DNA of 26,334 nt from an uncultured Ideonella sp. (GTDB lineage: Bacteria > Pseudomonadota > Gammaproteobacteria > Burkholderiales > Burkholderiaceae), in NCBI GenBank assembly GCA_946479475.1, contig CAMLGG010000044.1, positions 1 to 26,334 on the forward strand, in the 5' to 3' direction. The notes under the pieces are model-generated. The model did no database searches. It was not told the origin of the DNA and was given only the letters and a program-made list of their open reading frames with translations. Of this stretch, positions 24,891 to 26,334 are shown in pieces (the stretch's first letter is position 1; every line of letters starts with the position of its first letter). The position numbers and the translations under genes were made by a program.

Positions 24891-24945
24891 GCGCTAGGTT
24901 GCCTGTCCGCCAAGAGCGGTCGCGAACCCGAAAGGAAACCTACCC

Positions 24946-25278
24946 ATGCCCTCCTCGACCTCTCGCTCAACCCCCAAGCTTGCCGCCCTCGCGCTGTCCC
25001 TCATCGCCTCCGTGTTCGGCTCCAGTGCAGCCCATGCGTCGAGCCCGCGATTGCTGGCCCGCGAGGTGACGGGTGTCTACGACATGCAGGATGGCAGCAC
25101 CGTTCGCATCGACGTTTTCGGCCGGAAAGTGCTGGTAGAGAGCTCGGCTCCAGAGTACTGGTCGGCCCAGAACTCCAATCTTCTGGTGAGCCCGGACGGC
25201 CTGCGCCGAATCAGGCTGCTGCGCGACTTCGACGGCAAGGTCGACCGCATCGAGATGCAAATCACGGGCGCCCGCTGA
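24946..25278 (+). CDS. Small secreted protein of unknown function
   Basis: 110 residues from ATG 24946, with AGGA nine bases upstream. A clear Sec signal peptide (KLAALALSLIASVFGSSAAHA) precedes about 80 residues, predicted mainly beta from the alternating pattern: REVTGVYDMQDGSTVRIDVFGRKVLVESS, then LLVSPDGLRRIRLLRDFDGKVDRIEMQI. I do not recognise a named family. The 'GVYDMQDGSTVRI' segment is typical of small Burkholderiales periplasmic proteins with a lipocalin-like or META-like strand pattern, but this is weak. There is no cysteine in the mature part. It is transcribed alone, with the AGGGTTT repeats upstream. Confidence 0.75.
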   Translation: MPSSTSRSTPKLAALALSLIASVFGSSAAHASSPRLLAREVTGVYDMQDGSTVRIDVFGRKVLVESSAPEYWSAQNSNLLVSPDGLRRIRLLRDFDGKVDRIEMQITGAR

Positions 25279-25513
25279 ACGACGCGGTTGACAGTGAGCG
25301 TTCATGTCGAGGACAGCCATGCAGTTGCCGGCTGACGAATGGGTCGCTCGCGTGCGTTCTTCATCAGGGGTCGGCGGCTGCAGATGCCGCACGAATGACC
25401 GTTTGTAGTTTGGCCAGTCCGCACCTCGTTGTGCCGCATCAACGCCCCAGCCACGCATCGCGCTGCGCTGCCGCGATTCAGGGATGTCGATTGACAGACG
25501 GGGAACCCCTTGT
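25279..25513. other. Gene-free stretch
   Basis: No credible gene is seen in these 235 bp. The open frames on the minus strand here have no ribosome site, no family match and atypical composition. Base composition is less GC-rich than the left part of the window. It adjoins the attC-like repeat at 25514. Confidence 0.5.
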
Positions 25514-25551
25514 CGTTCGACGCAAGAGGCGGCCCGCTTGCGGGACGTCCC
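25514..25551 (-). repeat. attC-like repeat, downstream copy
   Basis: On the minus strand this copy reads GGGACGTCCCGCAAGCGGG and ends CTTGCGTCGAACG. It shares both ends with the copy at 26011-26053, while the centre differs but keeps a hairpin (CCCGC-TT-GCGGG here, TTGCGGC-TT-GCCGCAA there, plus strand). Directly after AACG the two copies diverge: ACAAGG here, TTAGGC there. That point is where an integron integrase would cut a G^TTRRRY site. Confidence 0.5.
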
Positions 25552-25579
25552 CTTGACCGGGGGGCGTGGCAGCGCACAC

Positions 25580-25999
25580 TCAGAACCCCAGCGTTGTGCA
25601 ATCGGAGAGCGCGAAGCTTCCAGCTTCGTCTGGGGCTGAGGCTGGCGCCGATGGGGTGGAAGCCGGCAGCTCTGGCGGCGACCTCTCAAACATGACCTGA
25701 TAGAGCCAAGGATCGTCCTGGATGTGCTTGGTAGTGAAGTACTCTGCTCCTCGAGACCTTGCCACGGCACACATACCTCGAAGGATGAAGAGCGAGGACG
25801 ACACCGACCCACCGGAACGAAACTTGACCTCGACGATCGAGGCGAACTCGGTTCGCTCGAGTTCATGAAACTCCATGTCCAGTGTCTTTCCGTTCTCGAC
25901 GGGAGCCCGGTAAACCTTCAGGTTGACCAGATCGGCGGCGATGACATTCGTTCCCGCGATGAACGACAGCAGAAGAGCAGCGACGCGACAGTTGTTCAT
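25580..25999 (-). CDS. Secreted orphan protein, possible gene cassette cargo
   Basis: 139 residues from ATG 25999. An N-terminal signal peptide (VAALLLSFIAGTNVIA) is followed by a mature domain with LVNLKVYRAPVENGKTLDMEFHELERTEFASIVEVKF and GMCAVARSRGAEYFTTKHIQDDPWLYQVMFE. A Pro/Ser/Ala linker leads to a C-terminal SDCTTLGF; the two mature cysteines could pair. I recognise no family. The gene starts five bases after a GTTAGGC sequence and lies between two copies of an attC-like repeat. Its codon use is visibly less GC-biased than that of genes in the left part of the window. All of this suits a mobile cassette gene, though a native small periplasmic protein is possible. Confidence 0.7.
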   Translation of the reverse strand: MNNCRVAALLLSFIAGTNVIAADLVNLKVYRAPVENGKTLDMEFHELERTEFASIVEVKFRSGGSVSSSLFILRGMCAVARSRGAEYFTTKHIQDDPWLYQVMFERSPPELPASTPSAPASAPDEAGSFALSDCTTLGF

Positions 26000-26004
26000 T
26001 CCAT

Positions 26005-26053
26005 GCCTAACGTTCGACGCAAGGGCAGCTTGCGGCTTGCCGCAAGACGTCCC
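26005..26053 (-). repeat. attC-like repeat, upstream copy with GTTAGGC end
   Basis: On the minus strand the copy ends CTTGCGTCGAACG-TTAGGC, with the start codon of the orphan gene five bases further on. GTTAGGC is a perfect match to the R' core (GTTRRRY) of integron attC sites, and GTCGAAC before it is a common neighbour. A perfect 7-bp hairpin (TTGCGGC-TT-GCCGCAA, plus strand) lies inside. The expected partner core (RYYYAAC on the minus strand, about 50-70 bases earlier) was not found, so the site may be truncated. Confidence 0.5.
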
Positions 26054-26108
26054 AGTGATGGAGGAGTTGGCGTCTCGCTCACAGGTGAAGCGGGATTTTC
26101 GACAAGGT

Positions 26109-26334
26109 TCACACCCCAGAACGCCTTGCAGCTGATGGGGCTTGCTCGACCTGCTGCGGTCGAGAAAACATCTGCAGGAACTGAGCCGCGACCTTTTCGT
26201 CACCATCGAGCGAAAGTTCGCCCGTGCGCCGCGCCTGGGCGAGGGTCTGCCGGCCGAAGACAACGCGTCGCAAGCATGCTGAACTGGTGGTGATCGCCGC
26301 GTCGAAAGGCTTGTCCTGTCCGCGCACGATCGTC
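26109..26334 (-). CDS. Probable alkyl sulfatase, C-terminal SCP2-like end only
   Basis: The frame is open to the right edge, so only the last about 74 residues are visible. VRGQDKPFDAAITTSSACLRRVVFGRQTLAQARRTGELSLDGDEKVAAQFLQMFSRP has the 'D..I...R..L..v..G..tl..a...G.l.l.GD...l..F...' pattern. That is the pattern of the SCP2-like C-terminal domain of metallo-beta-lactamase alkyl sulfatases. The usual product hydrolyses alkyl sulfates with two zinc ions, but the catalytic part lies outside the window. A stand-alone sterol-carrier-type domain is an alternative. A short Gln/Ala-rich tail (PQQVEQAPSAARRSGV) follows. Confidence 0.6.
   Translation of the reverse strand, partial: TIVRGQDKPFDAAITTSSACLRRVVFGRQTLAQARRTGELSLDGDEKVAAQFLQMFSRPQQVEQAPSAARRSGV

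Noticed and set aside
25302..25601. A 99-codon minus-strand frame beyond the orphan secreted gene.
   Set aside because: No ribosome site, no signal or domain, and it runs across the attC-like repeat. It is treated as non-coding.

Overview
The window is high-GC DNA (about 70% by eye) with dense, strongly GC3-biased genes. Gene content suggests a betaproteobacterium of the order Burkholderiales (Rubrivivax/Leptothrix/Ideonella-like). The pointers are the DUF3348-DUF802-OmpA-DUF2894 cluster, the Ku-LigD operon and the CTTCGACAGGCTCAGGC-type intergenic repeats. The placement is inferred from family knowledge, not from a search.

Layout. 1-452: 3' part of an AbiEii-type nucleotidyltransferase. 476-1965: an arginine-rich leader peptide, mutually exclusive hairpins and an acetylornithine aminotransferase (argD), which reads as an arginine attenuator. 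1977-8990 (minus strand): secreted tricorn-type protease, DedA-rhodanese fusion, epoxide-hydrolase-like protein, membrane GGDEF protein, cupin. 9104-10034: a LysR regulator divergent from the cupin, with a clear dyad operator between them. 10042-15100 (minus strand): a compact NHEJ operon in the order ku, HTH-TPR gene, ligD, serine alpha/beta hydrolase, with overlaps or gaps of only a few bases. 15215-15544: three tandem units of an inverted repeat. 15549-17554 (minus strand): a PQQ alcohol dehydrogenase with the lanthanide-type Asp pair, coupled to a small cytochrome c. Divergent from it is an AcoR-like regulator without the AAA+ domain (17706-18896).

18880-20401: a PsiF-repeat protein, a PEGA lipoprotein, an AAC(3)-I type aminoglycoside acetyltransferase and a strong terminator. 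20422-24730: four overlapping genes, DUF3348, a MotA/TolQ-like DUF802 protein with a very long coiled coil, a MotB/OmpA-like protein and DUF2894. This looks like an ion-driven stator complex with the same core plan as ZorAB of Zorya defence, but with different partners. It is the best candidate here for an undescribed system. 24864-26334: a small secreted protein behind an AGGGTTT repeat promoter region, a lower-GC secreted orphan gene between two attC-like repeats, and the C-terminal end of a probable alkylsulfatase.

Start codons were chosen from visible Shine-Dalgarno sequences and family alignment. Several of the longest open frames begin upstream of the real starts.
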